Assembly (NCBI GenBank): GCA_900550345.1
Contig: URRX01000043.1
Span: 1 to 10,034, forward strand
Source: an uncultured Anaerococcus sp.
GTDB taxonomy: Bacteria > Bacillota > Clostridia > Tissierellales > Peptoniphilaceae
Reading direction: 5' to 3'
Length of the DNA: 10,034 nt
The notes beneath the pieces are model-generated. The model had not been told where the DNA came from. It did no database searches and saw only the letters and a program-made list of their open reading frames with translations. The first letter of the stretch is position 1, and every line of letters begins with the position of its first letter. Below are positions 1 through 7,500 of the stretch, piece by piece. A program made the position numbers and the translations under genes.

Positions 1-44
1 AATTTATACGCTTATATATAATTTATTTTTAATAGTATAATTGT

Positions 45-55
45 TTTCCAGGAAA
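45..55. promoter_or_regulatory. Possible regulator site upstream of the -35 box
   Basis: TTTCCAGGAAA is an 11-base palindrome centred on A50, ending four bases before the -35 box. That position would suit an activator or co-activator. Two further small dyads lie between the promoter and the gene: CATAG/CTATG arms at 102-106 and 119-123, and GTAATTAC at 124-131. Short palindromes are common in AT-rich DNA, so this is only a candidate and no regulator family is recognised. Confidence 0.2.
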
Positions 56-58
56 TCT

Positions 59-86
59 TTCACATAGTTTAATATTATGCTATAAT
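59..86 (+). promoter_or_regulatory. Promoter of the glcD-lrgA-lrgB operon
   Basis: A -35 box TTCACA (59-64, five of six consensus bases) lies 16 bases before a perfect -10 box TATAAT (81-86). The -10 box is preceded by TGC, an extended -10 element. Transcription would start near 93, leaving a leader of roughly 58 bases before the first start codon. It is the only good sigma-A-type promoter I see ahead of the three + strand genes, which are too closely spaced to need others. Confidence 0.75.
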
Positions 87-150
87 TAGATATAAAATTA
101 ACATAGTAACTTAACTAGCTATGGTAATTACATAATTAGGAGGAAAATTT

Positions 151-1578
151 ATGGACTACAACAAAATCAACGATGAAATTATTGAAAAAATTAAATCATC
201 AGTTAATGGAAGAGTTTATGTAGGAGAAGAAATTAATGAAGATTTTTTTCATGATGAAATGCCAATTTATGGAAATGGAATTCCTGATGTTTTAGTTGAT
301 GCTACTTGTAAAGAAGATGTATCTAAAATAATGAAAATTTGTAATGAAAATAGGATTCCTGTAATAGCAAGAGGTGCTGGAAGTGGTTTGACTGGTGCTG
401 GTGTTGCTATTAAAAATGGTGTAATGATTAATATGCAATCTATGAATAAAATCTTAGAATTTGATGAAGAAAATCTTGTTGTTAGAGTCGAACCAGGTGT
501 TTTATTAAGTACTTTAGCTCAAACTTGTCTTGATAAGGGATATTTATATCCACCAGATCCAGGTGAAAAAAATGCTACTCTTGGTGGAAATGTTTCATTA
601 AATGCTGGTGGTATGCGCGCAGTTAAGTATGGTACAACTCGTGATTATGTTAGAAAAATGGAAGTTGTTCTTCCTAGTGGTGAAATTACTACTTTTGGTT
701 CTATTGTTTCTAAATCATCTACTGGTTATTCTTTAAAAGATTTGATGGTTGGAAGTGAAGGAACTCTTGGAATTATCACTGAGCTTACTTTAAAAATTGT
801 TCCTAATCCAAAACATACTGTCTCTTTAATTGTTCCTTTTGAAGATTTGGATGCTTGTATTTCTACAGTTCCAAAATTATTCCAAAATAATTTAAATCCT
901 CAAGCTATAGAATTTATGGAAAGAGATATAGTTATAGCTAGTGAAAAGTACATAGGTAAGGAAACTTTCCCAAAAAATATGGAAGGAATTGATGTTGGAG
1001 CTTATTTATTAATTACTTTTGATGGTGATGATGAAGATTTAATAGATAATACACTAGAACAAGCTGCTGAAGTTTTAGTTGATAATGGAGCTATTGATGT
1101 TTTAGTTGCTGATACTCCAAATGCAATCAGAGATGCTTGGGCTGCAAGAAGCTCTTTCCTTGAAGCTATTGAAACTCAAAACAAACTTTTAGATGAATGT
1201 GATGTGGTTGTTCCTGTTACAAAAATTGCAGAATATATTAATTTTGTTAATGCTGAAAGTGAATCTTATATGTTCGATGTTAAATCTTTTGGACATGCTG
1301 GAGATGGAAACTTACACATCTATACCCTATCAAATGAAGAAGATAAGATTGATCAATTTAAAGAAGAAGTTGATAAATTTATGGATGTAATCTACAAAAA
1401 AGCTTATGATTTAGGTGGAAAAATTTCTGGTGAACACGGAATAGGTCATGGAAAGAAAAAATATCTAAAGAGTTTTGAAGGAGATACAAATATAGAAATA
1501 ATGAGAGGAATCAAAAAAGCATTTGATCCAAATATGATTTTAAATCCTGATAAAGTAATTGCCTTATTAGGTGAATAA
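151..1578 (+). CDS. glcD: FAD-binding 2-hydroxyacid dehydrogenase, GlcD / D-lactate dehydrogenase family
   Basis: A 475-residue cytoplasmic flavoprotein predicted to oxidise a 2-hydroxyacid such as D-lactate or glycolate to the 2-oxoacid, using FAD. The N-terminal PCMH-type FAD domain spans about residues 40-220. Its diphosphate-binding loop ARGAGSGLTGAG is at 73-84, followed by PDPGEKNATLGGN at 135-147 and STGYSLKDLMVGSEGTLGII at 190-209. The C-terminal oxidase domain has FGHAGDGNLH at 380-389, SGEHGIGHGKK at 426-436, whose histidines bind the metal in relatives, and the terminal FDPNMILNPDK at 458-468. Length and domain order are normal for the family. The start follows AGGAGG (138-143) by seven bases. 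Homologues in acetogens work with EtfAB, but no etf gene lies in this window, so the electron partner is unknown. Lactate versus glycolate cannot be settled from sequence. The following lrgA start sits on this gene's stop codon, so the three genes form an operon. Confidence 0.9.
   Translation: MDYNKINDEIIEKIKSSVNGRVYVGEEINEDFFHDEMPIYGNGIPDVLVDATCKEDVSKIMKICNENRIPVIARGAGSGLTGAGVAIKNGVMINMQSMNKILEFDEENLVVRVEPGVLLSTLAQTCLDKGYLYPPDPGEKNATLGGNVSLNAGGMRAVKYGTTRDYVRKMEVVLPSGEITTFGSIVSKSSTGYSLKDLMVGSEGTLGIITELTLKIVPNPKHTVSLIVPFEDLDACISTVPKLFQNNLNPQAIEFMERDIVIASEKYIGKETFPKNMEGIDVGAYLLITFDGDDEDLIDNTLEQAAEVLVDNGAIDVLVADTPNAIRDAWAARSSFLEAIETQNKLLDECDVVVPVTKIAEYINFVNAESESYMFDVKSFGHAGDGNLHIYTLSNEEDKIDQFKEEVDKFMDVIYKKAYDLGGKISGEHGIGHGKKKYLKSFEGDTNIEIMRGIKKAFDPNMILNPDKVIALLGE
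1569..1574 (+). promoter_or_regulatory. Ribosome binding site deciding the lrgA start
   Basis: AGGTGA overlaps the last codons of glcD and lies five bases before the ATG at 1580. An in-frame GTG at 1571 falls inside this site and so cannot be served by it. That is why ATG 1580 is taken as the lrgA start. The position implies translational coupling to glcD. Confidence 0.6.
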
Positions 1579-1579
1579 T

Positions 1580-1933
1580 ATGAACTATTTAAAGGAATTT
1601 GTCATCCTTTGTATATGTTTATTTTTAGGAGCTGTAACAAGAAGTTTAATTAATTATCCAATACCAGAGCCTGTTTATGGAATGATTTATCTTTTTATAG
1701 CCCTACATTTTAACATACTCAAAAGTGAGGATATAAAACAAACTTCTGATGGAATACTTAAAAACTTAGCCTTTTTATTCGTACCTGCAGGTGTTGGAGT
1801 TCTTGCTCATGTTGATTTAATAAAGGGAAATATTTTTCAAATAATAATTGTAGTTATTTTGGGAACTATTATTACTATGGCCCTTACTGGCCTTCTTGTA
1901 CAATTTTTACAAAGGAGGAAAAATGCTAGATAA
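1580..1933 (+). CDS. lrgA: LrgA/CidA family membrane protein
   Basis: A 117-residue integral membrane protein with about four hydrophobic segments (near residues 6-20, 33-48, 60-78 and 86-110) and a basic C-terminal tail (QRRKNAR). The family signatures are visible: a PIPEPVYGMIYLF stretch at 27-39 and LFVPAGVGVLAH at 66-77. LrgA and CidA were first described as holin-like modulators of murein hydrolase activity. Several LrgAB pairs were later shown to transport pyruvate, and the plant plastid fusion PLGG1 carries glycolate and glycerate. LrgA is thought to act together with LrgB, the next gene, whose start lies inside the 3' end of this one. Because it directly follows a hydroxyacid dehydrogenase, I favour transport of the dehydrogenase substrate or product over a lysis role; that is inference. 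An upstream in-frame GTG at 1571 is less likely as the start. Confidence 0.85.
   Translation: MNYLKEFVILCICLFLGAVTRSLINYPIPEPVYGMIYLFIALHFNILKSEDIKQTSDGILKNLAFLFVPAGVGVLAHVDLIKGNIFQIIIVVILGTIITMALTGLLVQFLQRRKNAR
1913..1918 (+). promoter_or_regulatory. Ribosome binding site deciding the lrgB start
   Basis: A perfect AGGAGG lies inside the 3' end of lrgA, four bases before the ATG at 1923. It rules out the longer reading from the TTG at 1896, which has no such site. The lrgB start therefore overlaps the lrgA stop by 11 bases. Confidence 0.8.
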
Positions 1934-2615
1934 TCAATATTTTGGTATAATCTTATCTTTTGCAGCCTATGAAATTGGTAAGTGGGTAAATCAAAAATTA
2001 AAAACACCACTGGCAAATCCTCTTCTTATAGCTATACTTTTAATTATAGGATTTTTATCTATAACAGGAATTGACTATGAGTATTATAAAAAAGGAGGTG
2101 ACTTCATAGCATTTTTTATTGCTCCTGCCACAGTTGCTATGGTTTTAGACCTTTATGCTAATATTGAAACTTTGAAAAAAAATATAATACCAATTTTTGT
2201 TGGTGTGGGTTCTGGAACAATTTTCTCATTTATTATTGCAATGTTTTTATCAAAAATATTTCAAATAGATAGGAATTTGATTTCAAGTTTATTACCTCAA
2301 TCTGTTACAACGGCAATAGCTATTTCTCTTTCTGATGAATACCAAGGTATTATAGGACTTACTGCAATAGCGGTTGTAATTAGAGGAGTAAGTGGGGCTG
2401 TTTTTGCACCACTTGTAATGAAAATATTTAAAATAAAAGATCCAGTTGCCCAAGGCGTTGCAATAGGAACTTCTTCTCATGCAGTTGGCACAAGTCAAGC
2501 AAGACTTATGGGAGAAGTACAAGGAGCTATGAGTGGTTTATCAATTGCTGTTGCAGGTATTACGGCAGTAATTATAATGCCTCTAGCTATGAAACTTGCT
2601 GAATTTATAATTTAA
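1923..2615 (+). CDS. lrgB: LrgB/CidB family membrane transporter subunit
   Basis: A 230-residue polytopic membrane protein, the usual LrgB length. Family motifs appear in order: NPLLIAILLI at 32-41, APATVAMVLDLY at 67-78, LLPQSVTTAIAI at 123-134, and GTSSHAVGTSQAR at 182-194 followed by EVQGAMSGLSIAVAGI at 198-213. Six or seven hydrophobic segments alternate with short basic loops. It pairs with LrgA, and the 11-base gene overlap points to matched synthesis. Known LrgB-containing pairs move pyruvate (Bacillus PftAB, Streptococcus LrgAB) or glycolate/glycerate (plant PLGG1). Here the likely cargo is the acid handled by the upstream GlcD-type enzyme, an inference from context. No LytSR-type two-component genes, which often control lrgAB, are present in the window. 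The gene ends eight bases before a terminator stem. Confidence 0.88.
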   Translation: MLDNQYFGIILSFAAYEIGKWVNQKLKTPLANPLLIAILLIIGFLSITGIDYEYYKKGGDFIAFFIAPATVAMVLDLYANIETLKKNIIPIFVGVGSGTIFSFIIAMFLSKIFQIDRNLISSLLPQSVTTAIAISLSDEYQGIIGLTAIAVVIRGVSGAVFAPLVMKIFKIKDPVAQGVAIGTSSHAVGTSQARLMGEVQGAMSGLSIAVAGITAVIIMPLAMKLAEFII

Positions 2616-2623
2616 TAGAAAAA

Positions 2624-2659
2624 TAAAATGAGCCAATAAGGCTCATTTTATTTGCTTTT
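2624..2659. terminator. Bidirectional intrinsic terminator between convergent genes
   Basis: An 11-bp stem (2624-2634 with 2640-2650) contains GAGCC/GGCTC and closes a five-base loop. On the + strand it is followed by TTTGCTTTT, ending the glcD-lrgA-lrgB transcript. On the - strand it is followed by TTTTATTTTTC, ending the HTH/ATP-cone gene. The stop codon of the restored ATP-cone frame (2650-2648) lies within the stem. Confidence 0.8.
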
Positions 2660-3041
2660 AATATATGATGTATAGCTTTCTAATACTTTTTTGTAACCAT
2701 CTTCTTCTAAAATATTTTCTACATATTCTTTTATAGTTGCTGTAGGTAAAATTCTGTGGTGATTTTTCTTAATTATTTTTTCTAAATCATTTTTTAATAT
2801 AGATACATCTGAAGCATTTAGTTCAATATTTCCGTCTCTTGCTGCATTTTTTTATAGACCTAGATATTTTTTCTACATCAAATAATTCAATTTTTCCATT
2901 TCTTTTTTTAACGTATAATTTATTATCCAAAAAATTTTCAATTACCTCAACCTTGGCCCTATCCATTTGGTCTGCTATTTCTTCTATTGATAAATTTTTA
3001 CCTTGATAGTATTCAACAATTAGTTTTGTTAGATCTAACAT
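2648..3041 (-). pseudogene. Frameshifted small protein: HTH-like segment plus ATP-cone
   Basis: Read as it stands, the frame starting at 3041 stops at 2823 after 72 residues. Deleting one base in the seven-A run (mRNA sense, 2853-2847) joins it to a second frame ending at 2648 and gives a continuous 130-residue protein. Residues 1-40 look helical, with an HTH-like LSIEEIADQM followed by KVEVIENFL. Residues 44-126 resemble an ATP-cone, the nucleotide-binding fold of NrdR and ribonucleotide reductases: VKKRNGKIELFDVEKISRSI, then after the shift site NAARDGN, PTATIKEYVENIL and GYKKVLESY. NrdR's zinc ribbon is absent. The start has a good AGGGGG site five bases upstream. The restored stop sits in the terminator stem, which supports the longer reading as the ancestral gene. 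The protein may be a nucleotide-sensing regulator, but its targets are unknown. Real mutation, sequencing error and transcriptional slippage are all possible. Confidence 0.7.
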
Positions 3042-3064
3042 AATTTCCCCCTAAATTTCTTCTT

Positions 3065-3092
3065 TATATATTATTACCCTAAAATAAAGCAA
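3065..3092 (-). promoter_or_regulatory. Candidate promoter of the HTH/ATP-cone gene
   Basis: On the - strand, TTGCTT (3092-3087) is followed after 16 bases by TATATA (3070-3065). It lies just after the guaB terminator and about 24 bases before the start codon, so the short gene may be transcribed on its own. The boxes are imperfect and the DNA is AT-rich. Confidence 0.35.
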
Positions 3093-3123
3093 AATAAAAG
3101 ATTGGAATAAAATCCAATCTTTT
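3081..3123 (-). terminator. Intrinsic terminator after guaB
   Basis: Arms 3123-3113 and 3106-3096 pair over 11 bp (core AGATTGGA/TCCAATCT) around a six-base loop. In the guaB direction the hairpin is followed by the T-rich tail TTATTTTGCTTTATTTT. It begins six bases after the guaB stop codon, so it most likely ends the purH-purL-guaB transcript. Confidence 0.85.
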
Positions 3124-3128
3124 TATTT

Positions 3129-4580
3129 TTATTTTTTTGTATAGTTTGGTGATTCTCTTGTAATTTGAATATCGTGTGGGTGGTTTTCTACAAGTGTTGC
3201 TGGAGAAATTTTTACGAATTTTGATTTTTCTTCTAATTCATTTAAGTTTGCTGCTCCAACATAACCCATACCTGAACGTAGTCCTCCAAGTAATTGATAA
3301 ATTACATCGCCAACATATCCTTTTAGGGCAACTCTTCCTTCTACTCCTTCTGGTACAAATTTTTTGGTTTCATTTTGGAAATACCTATCGCTTGATCCTG
3401 ATTTCATTGCTGAAAGTGATCCCATTCCCCTGTATTCTTTGTATTGTTTTCCTTCAAATACAATTGTTTCTCCTGGGGATTCTTCTGTTCCTGCAAATAA
3501 TGATCCTGCCATTATTACATTTGCTCCGCAAGCAAGAGCCTTTGTTATATCTCCAGAATATTTTATACCACCATCAGCTATTACAGGAATTTCGTATTCT
3601 TTTGCAGCCTTTACACAATCAATTATTGCAGAAATTTGTGGAACACCAACTCCTGTTACAACTCTTGTTGTACAAATTGATCCTGGTCCTATACCAACTT
3701 TTACTGCATCTACTCCAGCTTCTATTAGGTCTTTTGTAGCCTCTCCCGTAGCAACATTTCCTGCTATTAATTGAAGATTTGGATATTTTTCTTTAATTTT
3801 TTTGATTGCAGTCATTACTCCTTTTGAATGACCGTGAGCTGTATCTACAGTAACAACATCAACTTTTGCTTCTACCAAAGCATCAATTCTATCCATCATG
3901 TCTTTGGTTATTCCTACAGCAGCTCCAACTAATAATCTATCATGTTCATCTCTAGCTGAATTTGGATATTGTCTAGATTTTTCTATATCTTTAATTGTAA
4001 TAAGACCCTTTAATTTAAAATCATCATCAACTATTGGAAGTTTTTCTACTTTTCCAGATTCCATTTTCTTAACAGCATCCTCCATAGAAATTCCAACATG
4101 ACCAACTATAAGACCATCTTTTGTCATGATATCATCAATTTTTACATTTTCATCATTTTGGAATCTTACATCTCTGTTTGTCAAAATTCCTTTTAAAGTC
4201 ATTTGGTCATCAACTATTGGAACACCGCTAATTTTATAATTTGCCATAATTTCTAGGGCTTCTTTTAAAATATTATCAGCCTTTAAATAAAATGGATCTG
4301 TGATTACTCCATGTTCACTTCTTTTTACCCTGTCAACTTCTTTTGCTTGCTCTTGGATTGACATATTTTTGTGGATTATTCCTATTCCACCTTGTCTTGC
4401 CATTGCAATTGCCATTTTTGATTCAGTTACAGTATCCATTGATGCTGACATTAATGGTATATTTAATTTAATTTTTTTTGTAAGATTTGTTTTTAAAGAA
4501 ACTTCATTTGGTAGGACTTCTGATGGTCCTGGAACTAATAATAAATCGTCAAATGTTAAACCTTCTCCAATTATTTGCAT
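3129..4580 (-). CDS. guaB: Inosine-5'-monophosphate dehydrogenase (IMPDH)
   Basis: A 483-residue cytoplasmic enzyme that oxidises IMP to XMP with NAD+, the committed step to GMP. The barrel begins with FDDLLLVPGPSEVLP at residues 10-24. Two CBS modules (about 93-205) are inserted in the barrel; in this family they bind adenine and guanine nucleotides and tune activity. The catalytic half carries the signature GPGSICTTRVVTG at 298-310 with active-site Cys303, the phosphate loop ADGGI at 336-340, and the mobile flap GSSDRYFQ at 395-402 holding the Arg-Tyr pair, then EGVEGRV at 411-417. All key residues are present and length is typical. The start follows AGGAGG by four bases. That site shares bases with the purL stop codon, so translation is probably coupled. 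GuaB uses the IMP produced by PurH, encoded two genes upstream. Confidence 0.97.
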   Translation of the reverse strand: MQIIGEGLTFDDLLLVPGPSEVLPNEVSLKTNLTKKIKLNIPLMSASMDTVTESKMAIAMARQGGIGIIHKNMSIQEQAKEVDRVKRSEHGVITDPFYLKADNILKEALEIMANYKISGVPIVDDQMTLKGILTNRDVRFQNDENVKIDDIMTKDGLIVGHVGISMEDAVKKMESGKVEKLPIVDDDFKLKGLITIKDIEKSRQYPNSARDEHDRLLVGAAVGITKDMMDRIDALVEAKVDVVTVDTAHGHSKGVMTAIKKIKEKYPNLQLIAGNVATGEATKDLIEAGVDAVKVGIGPGSICTTRVVTGVGVPQISAIIDCVKAAKEYEIPVIADGGIKYSGDITKALACGANVIMAGSLFAGTEESPGETIVFEGKQYKEYRGMGSLSAMKSGSSDRYFQNETKKFVPEGVEGRVALKGYVGDVIYQLLGGLRSGMGYVGAANLNELEEKSKFVKISPATLVENHPHDIQITRESPNYTKK

Positions 4581-4584
4581 AAAT

Positions 4585-4590
4585 CCTCCT
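4585..4590 (-). promoter_or_regulatory. guaB ribosome binding site overlapping the purL stop codon
   Basis: Reading the - strand, the purL stop codon TAG (4591-4589) runs directly into AGGAGG (4590-4585), with the guaB ATG four bases further on. A ribosome ending on purL would sit on the guaB site, which suggests coupled translation of the two proteins. Confidence 0.75.
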
Positions 4591-7500
4591 ATTTTTTAAA
4601 ATAATTAATTGCGTTTTCAAATATTTTTTGTTCCTCTATATCGTAAATATTTTTGTATAAATCTGAATCTAATCTTTCAACATGTCCCATTCTTCCCAAA
4701 ATTTTACCGTCTTTTGATAAAATTCCTTCTATATTGTAGTCAGATCCGTTTGGATTTGTATCATATACAGAAAATATTTGTCCATTTTCTAGCAAGTCTT
4801 TGTATTTTTCTTCATTTACAATAAACCTACCTTCTCCATGTGATATAGGTATTTTATATATTTTATCTAAATCTAGTCCTCTTGTCCATGGGCTTTTATT
4901 ATTTAATATTTTTGTATCGACAAAAGTTGAAATATGCCTATCATTTGTGTTGTAGGTTAATGATGGATCATCTTCTTCGATTTCCTTAATTTTTCCATAA
5001 GGAAGTAGGCCTGTTTTTATTAAAGTTTGGAAGCCATTACAAATTCCAATAATTAATCCATCATTTTTATCAAGCATATATTCAATAGCATCTTTTATTT
5101 TTTCATTTCTTATAATATTTGCCAAAAACTTACCAGATCCATCTGGTTCATCTGCCATAGAAAATCCTCCAGGGATGGCAAAAATTTGTGAAGATTTAAT
5201 AGATTTTGCCAAATTTTCAATTGATTCTTCGATAGCTGTTTTGTCTAAATTTTTAAATAAATTAATTTCAACTTCTGCCCCATATTTTTCAAATACTTTT
5301 CTTGTATCCCATTCACAATTTGTTCCTGTTACAGCAAGAATTGAAACTTTTACCTTATCAACTGGCTTTTTAGATTTTAAAGAAACTTCCATATCTTTTT
5401 GATCAATTTTTTCATAAGAAATTTCTTCTTTAGGACTGAATATTTGGTCTAATTCATTTAAATATGATTTCTCTAGTTTTTCTGTATCTAATTTTTCTCC
5501 ATTTACAATTAATTCATCAGAAAATTCCCCGATTTTTTCAACAAAATCTAAATCTTCAACATATTCAACCACAAAAGATCCAAATAAAGGATTATATAAA
5601 TTATCAAAATCTAGGGTAAAATTAGAATTTCCAAGGGCTTGTTCATAAATATTTGCCAAAATTCCCTTATTATCAAGAGCAATACTTGAAATTATTTTTC
5701 CCTCTCTCATTGCCTTTATTAATTTTTCTAATAAGTTTTTGTAATGGTCAAGGTCAAGAGTCATATCAGAATTGTATTTTGCCCTAATAAGTCCAATTTT
5801 TCCTTTTCCCTTTAAATCATTGGATTTTATATTTTCAATATCTTCTGTTGTTGTTGCAAATGAAATTAAAGTTGGTGGAACTTTTAAATCTTCAAAATTA
5901 CCGCTCATTGAATCTTTTCCACCAATTGGAGGCTTTTTGAAAAAGTTTGTTACTTCAAAGGCTCCCAAAAGTGATTTTAAAGGTTTGGACCAAGCTTTAC
6001 TATTATCCATTTTTTCATAAAATTCTTGGAAGGATAATCTTATTTTTTCTAAATCACTACCAACAGAAACAAGTTTGGCAATTGATTCAATAACTGCGTA
6101 ATATCCGCCTAAATATTGACTTTTTTCTGAAATAAATGGATCAAATCCATAAGTCATTATAGATGCTGTTTTTGAAACTCCATCAAGAACTGGAATTCTT
6201 GCAACCATCGCTTGGGATGGATTTACTTGTTTTTTTCCACCAAGTGGTTGTAGAACTGTATTTTGTCCAATAGTAGAATCAAAAATTTCTATTAGATTTC
6301 TTTGGCTAATTACATTTAAATCTTTTATTTTTTCATAAAAATATTTTGGATCAGAAGATTTTTCTGTCAAATATTTTGGAACATCTTCACTTACAAATTC
6401 GACTTTTGCACTTCTATCTGCTCCGTTTGTATTTATAAAATCGTAGGAAATATCTGCAATTTTTTTGTCATCATAAAACATCCTCATCCTATTTGTATCA
6501 GTTACTTTTCCAACTAAGGATGCCTCTACATTTTCTTCTCTACAATATTTTTCAAACTCTTCTCTATCATTTTTATCAATTAAAACTGCCATTCTTTCTT
6601 GAGATTCTGAAATTGCAATTTCTGATGGTTTTAGGCCTGCATATTTTAGCTTAACTTTTGAAAGGTCTATATCAATTCCATCATACAATTCTCCAATGGC
6701 AACTGAAACTCCACCTGCCCCAAAATCGTTACATTTTTTTATTAATTTTGAAACTTCGCTTCTTCTAAATAATCTTTGAAGTTTTCTTTCTTCTGGAGCA
6801 TTTCCTTTTTGAACTTGGGCTGATTCAGTTTTTATTGAAGTTACTTTATGAGATTTTGATGAGCCTGTTGCTCCACCAATTCCATCTCTTCCTGTTCTTC
6901 CTCCAATTAATAAAACTATATCGCCAGCTTTTGGACTAAGTCTTTTTACATTTTCTTTTGGAGCTGCTGCAATAACTGCCCCACATTCCATTCTTTTTGC
7001 CTTATAGCCTTCGTGAAAAATTTCCTTTACAAATCCTGTAGCTAGACCAATTTGGTTTCCGTAAGAAGAATATCCTTTTGCAGCAAGTTTTGAAATTTTT
7101 CTTTGTGGAAGTTTTCCCTCCATTGTCTTATCGACATCTTCTAAAATATTTCCAGCTCCAGTAATTCTCATACCTTGGTAGACATAACTTCTTCCTGAAA
7201 GTGGATCTCTTATTGCTCCACCAAGACAAGTTGATGCTCCACCAAAAGGCTCTATTTCTGTTGGGTGGTTGTGGGTTTCATTTTTAAACATCAAAAGATA
7301 ATCTTCAAGATTTTCCTTGCCATCCTTTTCTACCCTAACTTTTACATAAACTGAGCAGGCATTTATTTCACTTGATACTTCCAAATCATCAAATTCATTT
7401 CTACTTCTCATATATTTTGAAAGAATTGTTCCAAAACTCATAAGATTTATTGGCTTTTTAATTTCAAGTTCATCTCTCATTTTTAAATACTTATCAAAAG

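Noticed and set aside
1..58. A gene end or divergent promoter at the left edge
   Set aside because: Only AT-rich sequence with a weak possible -10 box (reverse strand, 39-34) and no coding frame; too little to support a feature.
1571..1579. GTG start for lrgA three codons earlier
   Set aside because: The only Shine-Dalgarno sequence (1569-1574) overlaps this GTG and is well spaced for the ATG at 1580.
1896..1922. TTG start giving lrgB nine extra residues
   Set aside because: A perfect AGGAGG inside this stretch is spaced for the ATG at 1923, and the extra residues do not fit the family N-terminus.
2292..2522. A 76-residue frame opposite lrgB
   Set aside because: It is antisense to a well-conserved LrgB region, has no ribosome site, and has a Cys/Tyr/Ser-rich composition typical of a shadow frame.
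2823..3041. Programmed -1 ribosomal frameshift at the A run
   Set aside because: A -1 shift leads quickly to a stop; only a +1 shift or loss of one A reaches the ATP-cone frame, so classic -1 slippage does not explain it.
3176..3774. Long + strand frames opposite guaB
   Set aside because: They are antisense to conserved IMPDH motifs, very Leu-rich or low in complexity, and lack start signals.
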